A stretch of DNA of 32,271 nt from Rhizobiales bacterium 64-17 (GTDB lineage: Bacteria > Pseudomonadota > Alphaproteobacteria > Rhizobiales > Xanthobacteraceae): contig MKWA01000002.1 in NCBI GenBank assembly GCA_001899285.1, forward strand, positions 168,289-200,559. Direction: 5' to 3'. Shown here piece by piece: positions 1-8,454 of this stretch (within the stretch, counting starts at the first letter, position 1; every line of letters starts with the position of its first letter). The translations under genes were made by a program, and so were the position numbers. The notes under the pieces are model-generated. The model worked only from the letters and a program-made list of their open reading frames with translations. It was not told the origin of the DNA and searched no databases.

Positions 1-1168
1 AAAGCCAGGCGACGCTGTTCTGTGACTGTTCCGGCGTACGGCTCGACAGCATCTGGTCGCGCAGTTCCGCCGTCGGCCCGCGCGCGTGATAAAACTCGCC
101 GTAGATGCGCGCCATGATCTGCACCTGCGCGGTGCGTAGATAACGCTGCTGCTGATAGGCGAGGAACGCGGCTGGCAGATTGTCCGGCTGCCGCGTGACG
201 CACTCGGCGAGGATCACCGCGTCCTCGGTCGCCATGCAGGCGCCCTGCGCGAGATATTGCAGCATCGGATGCGCGGCGTCGCCGAGCAGGGTGACATTGC
301 CCTTGGTCCAGTTCTTCACCGGCTCGCGGTCGCACAGCACCCACATCTTCCAGGTGTTGATGCGCTCCAGCATGCGCAGCACCTCCGGGCGCTCGCCGTC
401 GAAATGCTTCCAGAGCAACTCCTTGCTGCCTTCCGCGTCCCAGCCCTCCTGATACTGGTCGGAGTGGAATACGGCGACGAGGTTGTAGATTTCGCCGCGG
501 CGCATCGGATAGTGCACGAAATGCGTGCGCGGGCCGGCCCACAGGATCACGTCCGGATGCCAGAGATCGTCCGGCACCTCGTCGCGGCGCAGCACCGCGC
601 GATAGGCGATGTGACCCGAGACGCGGGGTTTGCCGTCGCCGACAATACGCTCGCGAACCTTCGACCACATGCCGTCACAGGCGATCAGCGCGCGGCCGGC
701 GATGCTGCGGCTGCCGACATGCGCGACCACGCCGTCGTCGCCGCGATCCTCGTAGTCGTCGACATGGGCGTTGGTTTCGAGCGTCACCAGATCGTGGTCC
801 TGGCACGCTTTGAGGAAGGTGCCATGGATGTCGGCGCGGTGCGTGACCGCGTAAGGATAGCCAAACGCCTGCACCATCTTGTCGCCGAGCCCGACATTGG
901 TGATCAGCTTGCCGGTGAGCGCGTCCCGCATCTGCAGGTTGCCGGGAACATGCGCGTCGGTGAGCACGGCGTCCTTGAGCCCGATCTTGTCGAGCATGCG
1001 GAAGATGTTGGGGCCGAGCTGGATGCCGGCGCCGACTTCCTTGAATTCCGATGATTGCTCGAGCAGGTGGACCGGCACGCCCTTCAAGGCCAGGGCGTAA
1101 GCCGCCGCCAGGCCGCCGATACCGCCGCCGGATACGATGACCGGTTTATCCGTTCTGCCTTGCGCCAC
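1..1168 (-). CDS. FAD-dependent aromatic monooxygenase, 3-hydroxybenzoate 6-hydroxylase-like (3' end outside window)
   Basis: I translated this from the minus strand. A GTG start at 1168 follows GGAGGA with 7 bases between, and the frame is open for 389 codons to the window edge. The family is about 400 residues long, so only a few C-terminal residues are missing. It shows the three hallmarks of group A flavoprotein hydroxylases: the FAD-binding GGGIGG at residues 14-19, the DG motif (CDG, 164-166) and the GD motif (LLGDAAHP, 294-301). The stretch EVGAGIQLGPN near residue 45 and GYPYAVTHRADIHG near 103 are typical of 3-hydroxybenzoate 6-hydroxylase and salicylate hydroxylase relatives. Such enzymes use NAD(P)H and O2 in the cytoplasm; 3HB6H converts 3-hydroxybenzoate to gentisate. 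The exact substrate is inferred. No ring-cleavage gene lies inside the window, but the downstream side is not visible. A GTG five codons upstream is a weaker alternative start. Confidence 0.87.
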   Translation of the reverse strand, partial: MAQGRTDKPVIVSGGGIGGLAAAYALALKGVPVHLLEQSSEFKEVGAGIQLGPNIFRMLDKIGLKDAVLTDAHVPGNLQMRDALTGKLITNVGLGDKMVQAFGYPYAVTHRADIHGTFLKACQDHDLVTLETNAHVDDYEDRGDDGVVAHVGSRSIAGRALIACDGMWSKVRERIVGDGKPRVSGHIAYRAVLRRDEVPDDLWHPDVILWAGPRTHFVHYPMRRGEIYNLVAVFHSDQYQEGWDAEGSKELLWKHFDGERPEVLRMLERINTWKMWVLCDREPVKNWTKGNVTLLGDAAHPMLQYLAQGACMATEDAVILAECVTRQPDNLPAAFLAYQQQRYLRTAQVQIMARIYGEFYHARGPTAELRDQMLSSRTPEQSQNSVAWL

Positions 1169-1242
1169 CTGTTCGTCCTCCACAGCCTAAGTCGCACGGG
1201 AAATCGGCCCCGAAGATGCGGCGCAGCGGAAGGGGGTGCAAG

Positions 1243-1273
1243 CAAAAAACCCGCCGGCAAGAAGCCAGCGGGT
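1243..1273 (-). terminator. Rho-independent terminator of the CHRD gene
   Basis: The arms at 1249-1258 and 1264-1273 form a 10-bp stem with one C/A mismatch around the loop AAGAA. Read on the minus strand, the hairpin is followed by TTTTTT. It lies about 75 bases past the stop of the CHRD gene and before the start of the monooxygenase, so it separates the two transcripts. Confidence 0.8.
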
Positions 1274-1347
1274 CTGGTTGCATCGGTGCTATGCGCACCG
1301 CTGAGACTTTGGTCGATGGAATGGACCGACCGGTCTATGTCGTCTGG

Positions 1348-1773
1348 TTATTTCGTGACCTGGCCGCGAATTTCGCCGGCCTTGTTCGCGGCGGTGTGGA
1401 CGTTGACATACATCCGGCCGGCGAGGAGATCGCTGGCCTGCGCATCGGTCAGCGTTGCGGAGCCTTCCAGCGGGCTGGTCGCCGGTGAGATCGGCACCGC
1501 GACCGCGCCGTTCTTGCCGGCTTCGCCGATATGGAAATGCGCGGCGGTGGCCGGGCCGGAAAGATCCTTGTAGCTGCCCTTCCACGACAGCTTCTTCGAC
1601 GCGGTGTCATATGTGGCGGTCACCGCGCCGCTGCCCTTGCTGTTGGTCGGCGGCACTTCGCTCGAAGCTTTCAGGTCGGCTTTCAGATTGACGACCTCGG
1701 CGGATGCGGGCGCCACGGCGAGGAGTGCTGCGGAGCAGGCGAGAATGGCGAGGCTGGAGCGCATCAGCGTCAT
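1348..1773 (-). CDS. Secreted CHRD domain protein
   Basis: This encodes 141 residues. Residues 1-25 form a signal peptide (charged MTLMRSS, then a hydrophobic Ala/Leu stretch ending ASA|EV), so the protein should be exported to the periplasm or beyond. The remainder fits the CHRD domain: it opens with KADLKASSEVPP, has the AAHFHIGEAGKNGAV core, and ends GRMYVNVHTAANKAGEIRGQV. CHRD was first named in chordin, an antagonist of secreted signalling proteins; in bacteria the domain is widespread on exported proteins with no established role. The ATG at 1773 has a GAGAGGAG Shine-Dalgarno at good spacing; Met4 is possible but less well placed. It appears to be a single-gene unit closed by its own terminator. 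Confidence 0.85.
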   Translation of the reverse strand: MTLMRSSLAILACSAALLAVAPASAEVVNLKADLKASSEVPPTNSKGSGAVTATYDTASKKLSWKGSYKDLSGPATAAHFHIGEAGKNGAVAVPISPATSPLEGSATLTDAQASDLLAGRMYVNVHTAANKAGEIRGQVTK

Positions 1774-1873
1774 GGGAAACTCCTCTCAAGGAATGACGGA
1801 TTTCATACTGGACGGAAAGGCAAACACCCGCGGGGACAGGCTATTCCACCGGCCTGGAAAAATGCGAGTCCGG

Positions 1874-2101
1874 TCAATGAACCACCAGCACGGCGGTTTC
1901 GCTGCGCTCGCCGCAGCTTTCGCACGACCAGACATGGCGGACGAGGCCGCGGCCATCCGCGTCCTGGCCGTCAAACATCGAGATATCCGGCGCGACCAGC
2001 ATGTCGCCACAATGCGGACAATCCGGCAGGCGCTCGCCGCGATCACGCACACGAGGGGCGAAGCTGGTTTCGACGAGGCTGGTTTCGGCTTGGCACGACA
2101 T
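1874..2101 (-). CDS. Small zinc-ribbon-like protein of unknown function
   Basis: This is a 75-residue protein with two CxxC knuckles, CPHC at residues 28-31 and CESC at 60-63, spaced as in a zinc ribbon. No signal peptide or membrane segment is present, so it should be cytoplasmic. The ATG at 2101 follows GGAGGA with 5 bases between, a strong ribosome-binding site that supports real translation. An aromatic residue (HVWSCESC) precedes the second knuckle, as is common in such folds. I recognise no specific family. It lies 100 bases upstream of the CHRD gene on the same strand, but the two have separate ribosome-binding sites and no evident functional link. The pattern would suit metal or nucleic-acid binding, which is inference. 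Confidence 0.72.
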   Translation of the reverse strand: MSCQAETSLVETSFAPRVRDRGERLPDCPHCGDMLVAPDISMFDGQDADGRGLVRHVWSCESCGERSETAVLVVH

Positions 2102-2201
2102 GCTTGTCCTCCGGATTCATGGGCCCAGATTCGTGCAGGCCGGTGAACGATGCTCCTGCGTATCGTGCTGATGTGGCAGGGACAGGACAATTTCGTGAAA
2201 C

Positions 2202-2229
2202 TTGAATGACCCGAAATTTGAATGACCCA
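2202..2229. repeat. Direct repeat TTGAATGACCC, two copies
   Basis: The 11-base word TTGAATGACCC occurs at 2202-2212 and again at 2219-2229, a period of 17 bases. It sits in the AT-richer gap between the divergent zinc-ribbon gene and the flavoprotein gene. It could be a tandem regulator site or a chance small duplication; no known box was recognised. Confidence 0.45.
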
Positions 2230-2336
2230 TGACCATTAGCCGGATGACGATTGGCCGGGCGATCTTTTTGTGCGATGCGACAGCGAGGCATCAACCAAGC
2301 ATCCAGCACCCGCCGGGTGGCTGGTAAAGGTCAATC

Positions 2337-3599
2337 GTGGTCAACGATCCAGCGAGCAGAACGTTCCGTGTCGCCATTATCGGCGGCGGACCGGCGGGAC
2401 TGATGACCGCCGATGCGCTGGCGCGCGCGGCCGATCCCGCGATCCGCGTCACGGTCTATGACCGGATGTCGTCGCTCGGCCGCAAGTTCCTGATGGCCGG
2501 GCGCGGCGGCCTGAACCTCACGCACAGCGAACCGCTGCCGCGTTTCATGTCCCGGTATGGTGTGGCAGCCGAGCCGCTTGCGCCAGCGCTGGCGGCGCTG
2601 TCGCCGCAGGATCTGCGCGACTGGGCGGACGCGCTGGGCGAGCCGACCTTCGTCGGCTCCAGCGGCCGCGTGTTTCCGAAAAGCTTCAAGGCGTCACCGT
2701 TGTTGCGCGCATGGTTGCGCCGGGTCGCGGCACAGGGCGTGACGCTGCATACGCGGCATCGCTGGGACGGATGGGGCGACGATGGCGCCTTGCGATTTAT
2801 GACGCCCGAAGGGCCGCAAACTGTCGCAGCGGACGCAACCTTGCTGGCGCTCGGTGGCGCAAGCTGGCCGAAGCTCGGCGCAGATGGCGGATGGGTCGAT
2901 ATCCTCACCGCTGCCGGAATTCCGGTGACGCCGCTGCGCCCGGCAAATTGCGGTTTCCTGCTCGAATGGTCGCCGCGGTTCCGCGAGCGGTTTCACGGGC
3001 AGCCATTGAAACGCATCGCGCTGACGCTCGGCGAACGGACGGTCCGCGGCGAAGCGATGGTGACGCGGACCGGGCTCGAGGGCGGGGCGGTCTACGCGCT
3101 GTCGGCCGCGGTGCGCGATGCGCTCGGCAGCGCCGTGCCGGTGACGCTGAGCCTGGCGCTGCGGCCGGACATGACTCCGGACGATCTCGCCGCGCGGCTG
3201 ACGCGACCGCGCGGCAAGCAGTCGCTGGCGGGTTTCCTGCGCAAGGCGGTGCAGCTTGCGCCGCCGGCCATCGGCCTGCTGCACGAGGCTGCGCTGGCAC
3301 ACGGCCGCCGGCTCGCCGATCTCACGCCGGCTGAGCTTGCGGCGCTGATCAATAGGGTGCCGTTGCCGGTCAATGGCGTGACGGCGCTCGATCGGGCGAT
3401 CTCGACCGCCGGTGGCGTGCCATTTGCCGCGCTCGACGCCTATCTGATGGTGCGGAACCGGCCGGGACTGTTCGTGGCCGGCGAGATGCTGGACTGGGAA
3501 GCGCCCACCGGCGGCTATCTGCTGCAGGCGACGATGGCGACCGCCGTCGTGGCTGCCAACGGTATCATGATACGGAAACGCGATCGTGATGTAACGTGA
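2337..3599 (+). CDS. TIGR03862 / HI0933-family FAD flavoprotein
   Basis: This encodes 420 residues. A GTG start at 2337 follows AAAGG with 6 bases between. The N-terminal Rossmann fold has GGGPAGL at residues 16-22 and binds FAD. Family markers are GRKFLMAGRGGLNLTHSE shortly after residue 45, LALGGASWPKLGADG in the middle, and the C-terminal GLFVAGEMLDWEAPTGGYLLQ, which closes over the flavin. These place it with the HI0933-like flavoproteins (the same superfamily as BaiN), specifically the shorter TIGR03862 group common in proteobacteria. The family is thought to be NAD(P)H/FAD oxidoreductases, but the physiological substrate is not established. It appears to be transcribed alone. Confidence 0.88.
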   Translation: MVNDPASRTFRVAIIGGGPAGLMTADALARAADPAIRVTVYDRMSSLGRKFLMAGRGGLNLTHSEPLPRFMSRYGVAAEPLAPALAALSPQDLRDWADALGEPTFVGSSGRVFPKSFKASPLLRAWLRRVAAQGVTLHTRHRWDGWGDDGALRFMTPEGPQTVAADATLLALGGASWPKLGADGGWVDILTAAGIPVTPLRPANCGFLLEWSPRFRERFHGQPLKRIALTLGERTVRGEAMVTRTGLEGGAVYALSAAVRDALGSAVPVTLSLALRPDMTPDDLAARLTRPRGKQSLAGFLRKAVQLAPPAIGLLHEAALAHGRRLADLTPAELAALINRVPLPVNGVTALDRAISTAGGVPFAALDAYLMVRNRPGLFVAGEMLDWEAPTGGYLLQATMATAVVAANGIMIRKRDRDVT

Positions 3600-3619
3600 T
3601 GCAGTGCCGCATTGCCAAT

Positions 3620-3630
3620 TTTACGGTAAA
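3620..3630. promoter_or_regulatory. Palindrome TTTACGGTAAA upstream of the efflux operon
   Basis: The word is a perfect 5-bp inverted repeat around a single G. It lies in an AT-rich stretch (about 3600-3720) that also contains TATATT at 3660-3665 and presumably holds the promoter of the RND efflux operon. Its position fits a repressor operator, but no regulator gene is adjacent, so the role is a guess. Confidence 0.3.
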
Positions 3631-3763
3631 CGGGCATCGGAAAAAGGTTAACAATTTCCTATATTTCTACTGAAAATCCCTGCGTTGATGCGTCGCAGCA
3701 ATTTTAATTTGCGTCACGCCCGGTCCCGACTATCTTCCCCCGAAGATGAAGGGACGTTCAGAA

Positions 3764-4957
3764 ATGGATTCGCGTGTTCGTTCGGCCGCTCCGATGGCGG
3801 CCGTTTGCTTGTTGTTGTTGACGGGCCTGACAGCCTGCGATGAAGCCCCGGCCTCGGCCACCGTCGTGCCCGTGTCGCCGGAAGTCTCGGTGGTGACATT
3901 GCATGCCGGCCCGCGCCCGATCATCCGGGAGTTGCCGGGACGCATCGCGCCGACCCGCATCGCCGAGGTGCGGGCGCGGGTGTCCGGCATCGTCATCGAG
4001 CGGGCGTTCTCGCAGGGCACCGACGTCAAGGCCGGCGACGTGCTCTATCGTATCGATCCGGTTCCATTCGAGGTGGAGTTGCAGGCGGCCGAGGCCGCGC
4101 ATGCGAAGGCGAAAGCTGCGTTTGAACTGGCTGAGCAACAGGCCAAGCGCATGGAAACGCTGGTCGCCGAGAAGGCGGTGTCGCGCGTCCAGTTTGAAAC
4201 CGCGACCTCTGAAATGCAGCAGGCCAGGGCCGATGTCGCGGCGCGCGCCGCCGATGTTCGCCGCGCCAAGCTTAATCTCGAATACGCAACGGTGCGCTCG
4301 CCGATCAGCGGCCGCGTCGGCCGTGCGCTCGTCACCGAAGGCGCGCTGGTCGGACAGGGCGAGGCGACGCATCTCGCGACGGTGCAGCAACTCGATCCGA
4401 TCTATGCCGACTTCACCCAGTCGATCAGCGAGCTAAACCAGCTTCGCCGCGACTTTGAAAGCGGCGCGCTGGAGCGCGTCTCGCAGGATGCGGTGAAGGT
4501 GCGCCTCGTGCTCGACGACGGCACGCTCTATGCGCCGGCCGGCAAACTGCTGTTCTCGGACGCGACCGTTGATCCCTCGACCGGTCAGGTGACGCTGCGC
4601 GGTGAATTTCCCAATCCGAAGCACGAACTGCTGCCGGGCATGTATGTCCGCGTGCAGATCGAGCAGGGCGTCGATGGTGATGCCATCGCCGTGCCGCAGC
4701 AGGCGGTCCAGCGCAACGCTGCCGGCGGCAGCGAGGTCTATGTGCTGCGTCACGACAATCGCGTGGTGGTGCAGCCGATCCGGACCGGCCGCACCGTCGA
4801 TGCCGACTGGCTAGTGCTCGATGGCTTGAAGAACGGCGACCGCGTCGTGGTGGAGGGCTTCCAGAAGATCAGCGCCGGCGCTGCCGTGCGTCCGGTCACC
4901 TGGAACGCGACCCGCCGCGCCGAAGCGGAGACCGCGTCTTCCGTCAAGACGCGCTAA
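3764..4957 (+). CDS. RND efflux periplasmic adaptor (membrane fusion lipoprotein, AcrA/MexA type)
   Basis: This encodes 397 residues from the ATG at 3764, preceded by AAGGGA with 9 bases between. An in-frame ATG at 3746 would add six residues but lacks a ribosome-binding site. The N-terminus is a lipoprotein signal with lipobox LTAC ending at Cys25, so it is anchored to the inner membrane facing the periplasm. Next comes an HlyD-like order: a barrel/lipoyl half (RELPGRIAPTR, then GDVLYRIDPVPFE), an alpha-helical hairpin rich in Ala/Glu/Lys, the second lipoyl half (TVRSPISGRVGRA), and beta-barrel plus membrane-proximal domains (PGMYVRVQIEQG, VVVEGFQKI). It would bridge the transporter encoded 15 bases downstream to a TolC-like channel, which is not encoded here. 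The pair should be cotranscribed. Confidence 0.93.
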   Translation: MDSRVRSAAPMAAVCLLLLTGLTACDEAPASATVVPVSPEVSVVTLHAGPRPIIRELPGRIAPTRIAEVRARVSGIVIERAFSQGTDVKAGDVLYRIDPVPFEVELQAAEAAHAKAKAAFELAEQQAKRMETLVAEKAVSRVQFETATSEMQQARADVAARAADVRRAKLNLEYATVRSPISGRVGRALVTEGALVGQGEATHLATVQQLDPIYADFTQSISELNQLRRDFESGALERVSQDAVKVRLVLDDGTLYAPAGKLLFSDATVDPSTGQVTLRGEFPNPKHELLPGMYVRVQIEQGVDGDAIAVPQQAVQRNAAGGSEVYVLRHDNRVVVQPIRTGRTVDADWLVLDGLKNGDRVVVEGFQKISAGAAVRPVTWNATRRAEAETASSVKTR

Positions 4958-4972
4958 CGCGGCCGTCTGCCA

Positions 4973-7900
4973 ATGCCGAGCTTTTTCATCGACAGGCCGA
5001 TCTTTGCCTGGGTCGTCGCGCTGTTCATCTGCTTGGGCGGTGTGCTGACGATCCCGCTGCTGCCCGTCGCGCAATATCCCATCATCGCGCCACCGTCGAT
5101 TTCCGTCAGCACTGCCTATCCGGGCGCGTCGACGGAAAATCTCTACAACAGCGTCACGCGGTTGATCGAGGAGGAGCTCAACGGCGCGAGCGGCATCCTC
5201 AATTTTGAATCGACCAGCGACTCGCTCGGCCAAGTCGAGATCATCGCCAATTTCGTACCCGGCACCGACAGCAATATGGCGTCGGTCGAGGTGCAGAACC
5301 GCATCAAACGCATCGAGCCACGCCTGCCGCGCGCGGTGCTGCAACAGGGCATTCTCGTCGAGGAAGCGTCCAGCGCGGTGCTGCAGATCATCACGCTGCA
5401 ATCGACCGACGGCAGCCTGGATGAGGTCGGCCTCGGCGACTTCATGATCCGCAACGTGCTCGGCGAGATCCGGCGCATCCCCGGTGTCGGCCGCGCCACG
5501 CTGTATTCGACCGAGCGCGCGCTGCGCGTCTGGATCAATACCGACCGGCTGATCGGCTACAACCTCACCGCCGACGATGTGAACAAGGCGATCGCCGCGC
5601 AGAACGCGCAGGTCGCCTCCGGTTCGCTCGGCGCCGAGCCGACGCCACGCGGCCAGCAGGTGTCGGCCATGGTGCTGGTCAAGGGCCAGCTCACGTCGCC
5701 CGACGAATTCGGCGCGATCGTGCTGCGCGCCAATCCCGACGGTTCGACGGTGCGGCTGCGCGATGTCGCGCGCATCGAGGTTGGCGGCATGGGCTATCAG
5801 TTCACGACGCGGGTCGATGGCAAGCCGGCGGCCGGTCTCTCGGTGCTGCTGGCACCGACCGGCAATGCGCTCGCGACCGCGACGGCGGTGAAGAAGAAGA
5901 TGGAAGAACTGTCGAAGTTCTTCCCCGATACCATCCAATACAGCATCCCCTACGACATCACGCCGGTGGTCGAAGCGTCGATCCAGAAGGTGCTGATGAC
6001 GCTCTTGGAGGCGGTCGGCCTCGTCTTTCTGGTGATGTTCCTGTTCCTGCAGAACATCCGCTACACGATCATTCCCACCATCGTCGTGCCGGTCGCGCTG
6101 CTCGGCACTTGCGCGACGCTGCTGCTTGCCGGCTTTTCCATCAACATGCTGACGCTGTTCGGCATGGTGCTGGCGATTGGCATCCTCGTCGACGACGCCA
6201 TCGTCGTGGTCGAAAACGTCGAGCGCATCATGTCCGAAGAGGGGTTGTCGCCGCGCGAGGCGACCCGCAAGGCGATGTCGCAGATCACCGGCGCGATCAT
6301 CGGCATCACGCTGGTGCTGATGGCGGTGTTCGTGCCGATGGCGTTCTTTCCGGGCTCGGTCGGCGTCATCTACAAGCAGTTCTCCGTAACCATGGTGGCG
6401 GCGATCGGCTTCTCCGCGCTGCTGGCGTTGTCGCTGACGCCGGCTTTGTGTGCGACGCTGCTCAAGCCGGTTGCCAAGGGGCATGTCCATGCCAAGCGCG
6501 GCGTGTTCGGCTATTTCAACCGCGGCATCGACAAGGCTCGCGACGGCTATCGCGGCATGGTGCAGTGGTCCCTGGGGCGGGCCGCCCGCTACATGCTGAT
6601 TTATCTCGCGCTGGTCATCGGCGTTGCCTGGGGCGTGTCGCGGCTGCCGGCGGGCTTCCTGCCGGTGGACGATCAGGGTTTCATCACCGTTGATATCCAG
6701 ACGCCGCCGGAAGCCTCATTCAACCGCACCCTCGCGGTCGTCAAGACCGTCGAGGACTATCTGATGAAGCGCGACGGGGTTAAGGCCGTGACGTTTCTCA
6801 CCGGTTTCAGCTTCCTCGGTCAGGGTCAGAACACGGCACAGGCGTTCGTCACGTTGAAGGATTGGAATCAGCGCGGAGCGAACGACAGTGCCGCACAGAT
6901 CGTCGATGACGTGAACAAGGCGATGGAATCGGTGAAGGACGCGCGCGTCAGCGCGTTGCAGCCGCCGCCGATCGACAATCTCGGCAATTCGTCGGGTTTC
7001 AGCTTCCGTCTGCAGGATCGCGCGCAGAAGGGTCATGAAGCGTTGACCGCCGCGGCGCAGCAGTTGCTGGAAGCCGCTAAAACAAGCCCGGTGCTGCAGG
7101 ACGTTTATGTGGAGGGTCTGTCGCCCGCGCCGCAGCTCGAACTCGTTATCGATCGCGAGAAGGCCGGCGCGTTCGGCGTCACCTTCGAGGAGATCAACAA
7201 CACGATCTCCACCAATCTCGGCTCGTCCTACGTCAACGACTTCCCGAACCGTGGCCGCATGCAGCGCGTCATCGTCCAGTCGGAGGACGGGCAGCGCATG
7301 CAGCCCGACGACGTGCTGAATTACACGGTGCGCAACGGGCAGGGGAAGCTGGTGCCGCTGTCGTCGTTCGCGACGGTGCGCTGGCTGGTCGGCCCGGCGC
7401 AGATCGTCGGGTTCAACTATTACCCATCCGTCCGCATCTCCGGTGCCGCGCGCGCCGGCTTCACCAGCGGCGACGCCATCGCCGAGATGGAGCGCCTTGC
7501 CGGACAGTTGCCGCGCGGCTTTGGCTACGAATGGACGGGCCAGTCGTTGCAGGAAAAGCTCGCCGGGTCGCAGGCGCCGCTGCTTCTCGCGCTCTCGGCG
7601 CTGGTGGTATTCCTGTGTCTCGCCGCGCTTTACGAAAGCTGGGCGATACCGCTCGCGGTGCTGCTCACGGTGCCGCTTGGCATTCTCGGCGCGGTCGCCG
7701 CGGCGACGGCGCGCTCGCTCTCGAATGACGTCTATTTCACCGTTGGTCTGGTGACGATCATCGGACTGGCGGCCAAGGACGCGATCCTGATCATCGAGTT
7801 CGCCAAGGATCTGCGCAAGCAGGGCAAGCCGCTGATCGAGGCGACGCTGGAGGCGTGCCATCTGCGCTTCCGCCCGATCGTCATGACCGGCATGGCCTTC

Positions 7901-8152
7901 ATCTTCGGCGTCGCGCCAATGGTGATCGCGCATGGCGCCGGCGGCAAGAGCCAGCAGGCGCTCGGCACCAGCGTCGCCGGTGGCATGTTCGCCGTCGTGG
8001 TGCTGGCGCTGATCTTTGTGCCGGTGTTCTTCGTCGTCGTGCAGCGGTTTTTCGGCGGCGAGGCGAAGCCGGAAAAACTGCGGCGCAACTGGCTGCGCTG
8101 GCGGCGGTTCGCGCCGGAGAAGTCTGCGTCCGCCGGCACCGACGCGCCGTAA
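4973..8152 (+). CDS. RND efflux inner-membrane transporter (AcrB/HAE1 type)
   Basis: This encodes 1059 residues, close to the usual length of about 1040-1050. It begins with the standard MPSFFIDRPIFAWV, a cytoplasmic start followed by TM1. The proton-relay aspartates fall at D407 and D408 in TM4 (GILVDDAIVVVENVER), the same positions as in E. coli AcrB, and the relay lysine is K935 in TM10 (GLAAKDAILIIEFAKD). Twelve membrane helices and two large periplasmic loops are evident. It is a proton-driven pump for hydrophobic or amphiphilic compounds working as a trimer with the upstream adaptor. The start has a weak ribosome-binding site, so translational coupling to the adaptor is likely. The substrate cannot be told from sequence. 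No tetR, marR or two-component regulator is adjacent. Confidence 0.95.
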   Translation: MPSFFIDRPIFAWVVALFICLGGVLTIPLLPVAQYPIIAPPSISVSTAYPGASTENLYNSVTRLIEEELNGASGILNFESTSDSLGQVEIIANFVPGTDSNMASVEVQNRIKRIEPRLPRAVLQQGILVEEASSAVLQIITLQSTDGSLDEVGLGDFMIRNVLGEIRRIPGVGRATLYSTERALRVWINTDRLIGYNLTADDVNKAIAAQNAQVASGSLGAEPTPRGQQVSAMVLVKGQLTSPDEFGAIVLRANPDGSTVRLRDVARIEVGGMGYQFTTRVDGKPAAGLSVLLAPTGNALATATAVKKKMEELSKFFPDTIQYSIPYDITPVVEASIQKVLMTLLEAVGLVFLVMFLFLQNIRYTIIPTIVVPVALLGTCATLLLAGFSINMLTLFGMVLAIGILVDDAIVVVENVERIMSEEGLSPREATRKAMSQITGAIIGITLVLMAVFVPMAFFPGSVGVIYKQFSVTMVAAIGFSALLALSLTPALCATLLKPVAKGHVHAKRGVFGYFNRGIDKARDGYRGMVQWSLGRAARYMLIYLALVIGVAWGVSRLPAGFLPVDDQGFITVDIQTPPEASFNRTLAVVKTVEDYLMKRDGVKAVTFLTGFSFLGQGQNTAQAFVTLKDWNQRGANDSAAQIVDDVNKAMESVKDARVSALQPPPIDNLGNSSGFSFRLQDRAQKGHEALTAAAQQLLEAAKTSPVLQDVYVEGLSPAPQLELVIDREKAGAFGVTFEEINNTISTNLGSSYVNDFPNRGRMQRVIVQSEDGQRMQPDDVLNYTVRNGQGKLVPLSSFATVRWLVGPAQIVGFNYYPSVRISGAARAGFTSGDAIAEMERLAGQLPRGFGYEWTGQSLQEKLAGSQAPLLLALSALVVFLCLAALYESWAIPLAVLLTVPLGILGAVAAATARSLSNDVYFTVGLVTIIGLAAKDAILIIEFAKDLRKQGKPLIEATLEACHLRFRPIVMTGMAFIFGVAPMVIAHGAGGKSQQALGTSVAGGMFAVVVLALIFVPVFFVVVQRFFGGEAKPEKLRRNWLRWRRFAPEKSASAGTDAP

Positions 8153-8268
8153 CGAAAGCCCGAGGCAGCCCTATCAATTTGAATAATCGTGACTATCTAT
8201 CTGTTTTAGTTCGATCATCCTGAGCGGTGCCGCGGCGTTCCGGCGGTTCCCAACCAAAAGGATTTGAG

Positions 8269-8454
8269 ATGGCAGATAAACAGACCCTCGAAGATAAAGC
8301 CGCGGCGATGCGCGAATATCAGGACCATCAACGCTCGATCAGGGAACGGACTGCGGTGCTGCGCTCCGAGCGTCTGCAGCGTGAAGCTGCGGCGTCCGTG
8401 GAGTTGGAGAAACCGGCATTGCCACGCCGGCAACGTTCGCCAAGGGCTCACTAG
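8269..8454 (+). CDS. Small charged hypothetical protein
   Basis: This encodes 61 residues from the ATG at 8269, which follows AAAGGA with 6 bases between. The frame continues upstream, but that part has no ribosome-binding site. The product is very hydrophilic and mostly helical in character (ADKQTLEDKAAAMREYQDHQ), with a Pro/Arg-rich tail, and has no signal or membrane segment. I recognise no family. It lies 116 bases after the transporter gene and is likely a separate unit. Its stop codon TAG is also the first three bases of a degenerate intergenic repeat, so the repeat insertion may have set the present C-terminus. Confidence is moderate because it is short. Confidence 0.5.
   Translation: MADKQTLEDKAAAMREYQDHQRSIRERTAVLRSERLQREAAASVELEKPALPRRQRSPRAH

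Noticed and set aside
257-1054. A 265-codon plus-strand frame at the left end
   Set aside because: The minus strand encodes a clear flavoprotein hydroxylase over the same bases.
4811-6490. A 559-codon minus-strand frame
   Set aside because: It lies antisense to the efflux adaptor and transporter genes, which match their families over their full length.
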